NCBI GenBank assembly: GCA_007130265.1
Contig: SLST01000264.1
Location: 1-6,352, forward strand
Source: Spirochaetales bacterium
Lineage (GTDB): Bacteria > Spirochaetota > Spirochaetia > DSM-27196 > SLST01
Direction: 5' to 3'
Length of the DNA stretch: 6,352 nucleotides
Shown: in pieces, positions 5,952 through 6,352 of the stretch
How the letters are laid out: every line of letters begins with the position of its first letter
Position numbering within the stretch: position 1 is the first letter of the stretch
Program-made: the position numbers and the translations under genes
The notes under the pieces: model-generated
The model's database searches: none
Told to the model about the DNA's origin: nothing
Seen by the model: the letters and a program-made list of their open reading frames with translations, nothing else

Positions 5952-6352
5952 TCAATGATACTCAGGATTCTCTCCCGGTTCAAACGACCCGGCGAGCCGC
6001 CCCTCCCACTCCTCCACGGCACCGATCTCCAGGCGCCGTTCGGCGAGCGCGCGTTGTCCGGCGGCAAGCTCAGCCAGTCCGGTCATCGCCTGCAACTCAT
6101 CGCGGTCGAGCGGCGTCTCGTAGAGCACGCCGAGCACGCGAGAGAGGGGCCAATCCGGGTGGGGTCTGTCGTCGAGCGCCATAGCGTCGCCGGCTTCGAG
6201 CGAGCCCGGCTCGAGCACGCGGTAGTACCACCCGGTACGTCCTGTCTCCTGAACGCGGCGTGAGAACTCGGGCAGCCGGCAGCGGTACGACAGCTTCCAG
6301 CACGGCTGTCGGACCTCGGACACCTGGAGGATTGTACTGCCGACCCGGTACA
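5952..6352 (-). CDS. MOSC-domain protein, YiiM-like (5' partial)
   Basis: The visible 132 C-terminal residues match the MOSC (molybdenum cofactor sulfurase C-terminal) domain in the YiiM-like subgroup. The conserved RQPCWKL segment holds the invariant Cys proposed to bind sulfur or molybdenum cofactor (codon at 6300-6302). It is followed by GRTGWYYRVLEPGSLEAGD and a RPHPDWPLSRVLGVL segment, then the helical C-terminal extension of YiiM. The GTG at 6323 is not the start. The frame stays open to the window edge and reads YRVGSTILQV, which fits the conserved strand before RQPC, so the N-terminus lies to the right of the window. E. coli YiiM is a molybdenum-cofactor protein involved in reducing N-hydroxylated base analogues; the same role here is inference. 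The thioredoxin-fold gene 39 bp downstream could be co-transcribed and supply reductant. Confidence 0.88.
   Translation of the reverse strand, partial: YRVGSTILQVSEVRQPCWKLSYRCRLPEFSRRVQETGRTGWYYRVLEPGSLEAGDAMALDDRPHPDWPLSRVLGVLYETPLDRDELQAMTGLAELAAGQRALAERRLEIGAVEEWEGRLAGSFEPGENPEYH

Noticed and set aside
6321..6323. GTG as the start codon of the MOSC gene
   Set aside because: The frame continues to the window edge with residues fitting the conserved strand before RQPC, so this is an internal valine codon.

Overview
This 6.35-kb window is GC-rich bacterial chromosomal DNA, densely coding, with good Shine-Dalgarno sites before most genes whose starts are visible. It holds seven protein genes, two of them cut by the window edges. 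I see no RNA genes, insertion sequences, CRISPR arrays or phage genes. A multi-cluster [FeFe]-hydrogenase, an old-yellow-enzyme-type flavoprotein with a probable Fe-S site and a core-type MetE homologue point to an anaerobic or facultatively anaerobic bacterium. A free-living spirochaete or another high-GC anaerobe is possible, but the phylum cannot be fixed from this window.

Left region (1-2680, + strand): the C-terminal half of a GltD-like NAD(P)H/FAD oxidoreductase overlaps by 8 bases the start of a complete 595-residue [FeFe]-hydrogenase catalytic subunit (HydA/HndD type). The hydrogenase has a [2Fe-2S] domain, a His/Cys3 [4Fe-4S] site, two ferredoxin-type [4Fe-4S] sites and an H-cluster domain. 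The overlap suggests that the two form one complex moving electrons between NAD(P)H and H2, as in the glutamate-synthase-like-linked hydrogenases.

Middle region (2734-4984): a MetE-like zinc methyltransferase without the MetE N-terminal domain lies on the - strand, convergent to hydA. It is divergent from an OYE-family flavoprotein on the + strand. The 124-bp divergent spacer carries a perfect TATAAT box 8 bases before the flavoprotein ATG, with no Shine-Dalgarno sequence. A perfect 7-bp inverted repeat brackets that box. Together these suggest a regulated promoter giving a leaderless mRNA.

Right region (5007-6352): a small GNAT-like protein follows the flavoprotein by 22 bp and is probably co-transcribed with it. 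Its stop abuts the stop of a convergent thioredoxin-fold protein, the two stops forming one TGATCA palindrome. The thioredoxin-fold gene lies 39 bp downstream of a MOSC-domain (YiiM-like) gene that runs off the right edge, so these two probably form a - strand operon. No pathway visibly unites all seven genes. The strongest functional unit is the oxidoreductase-hydrogenase pair.
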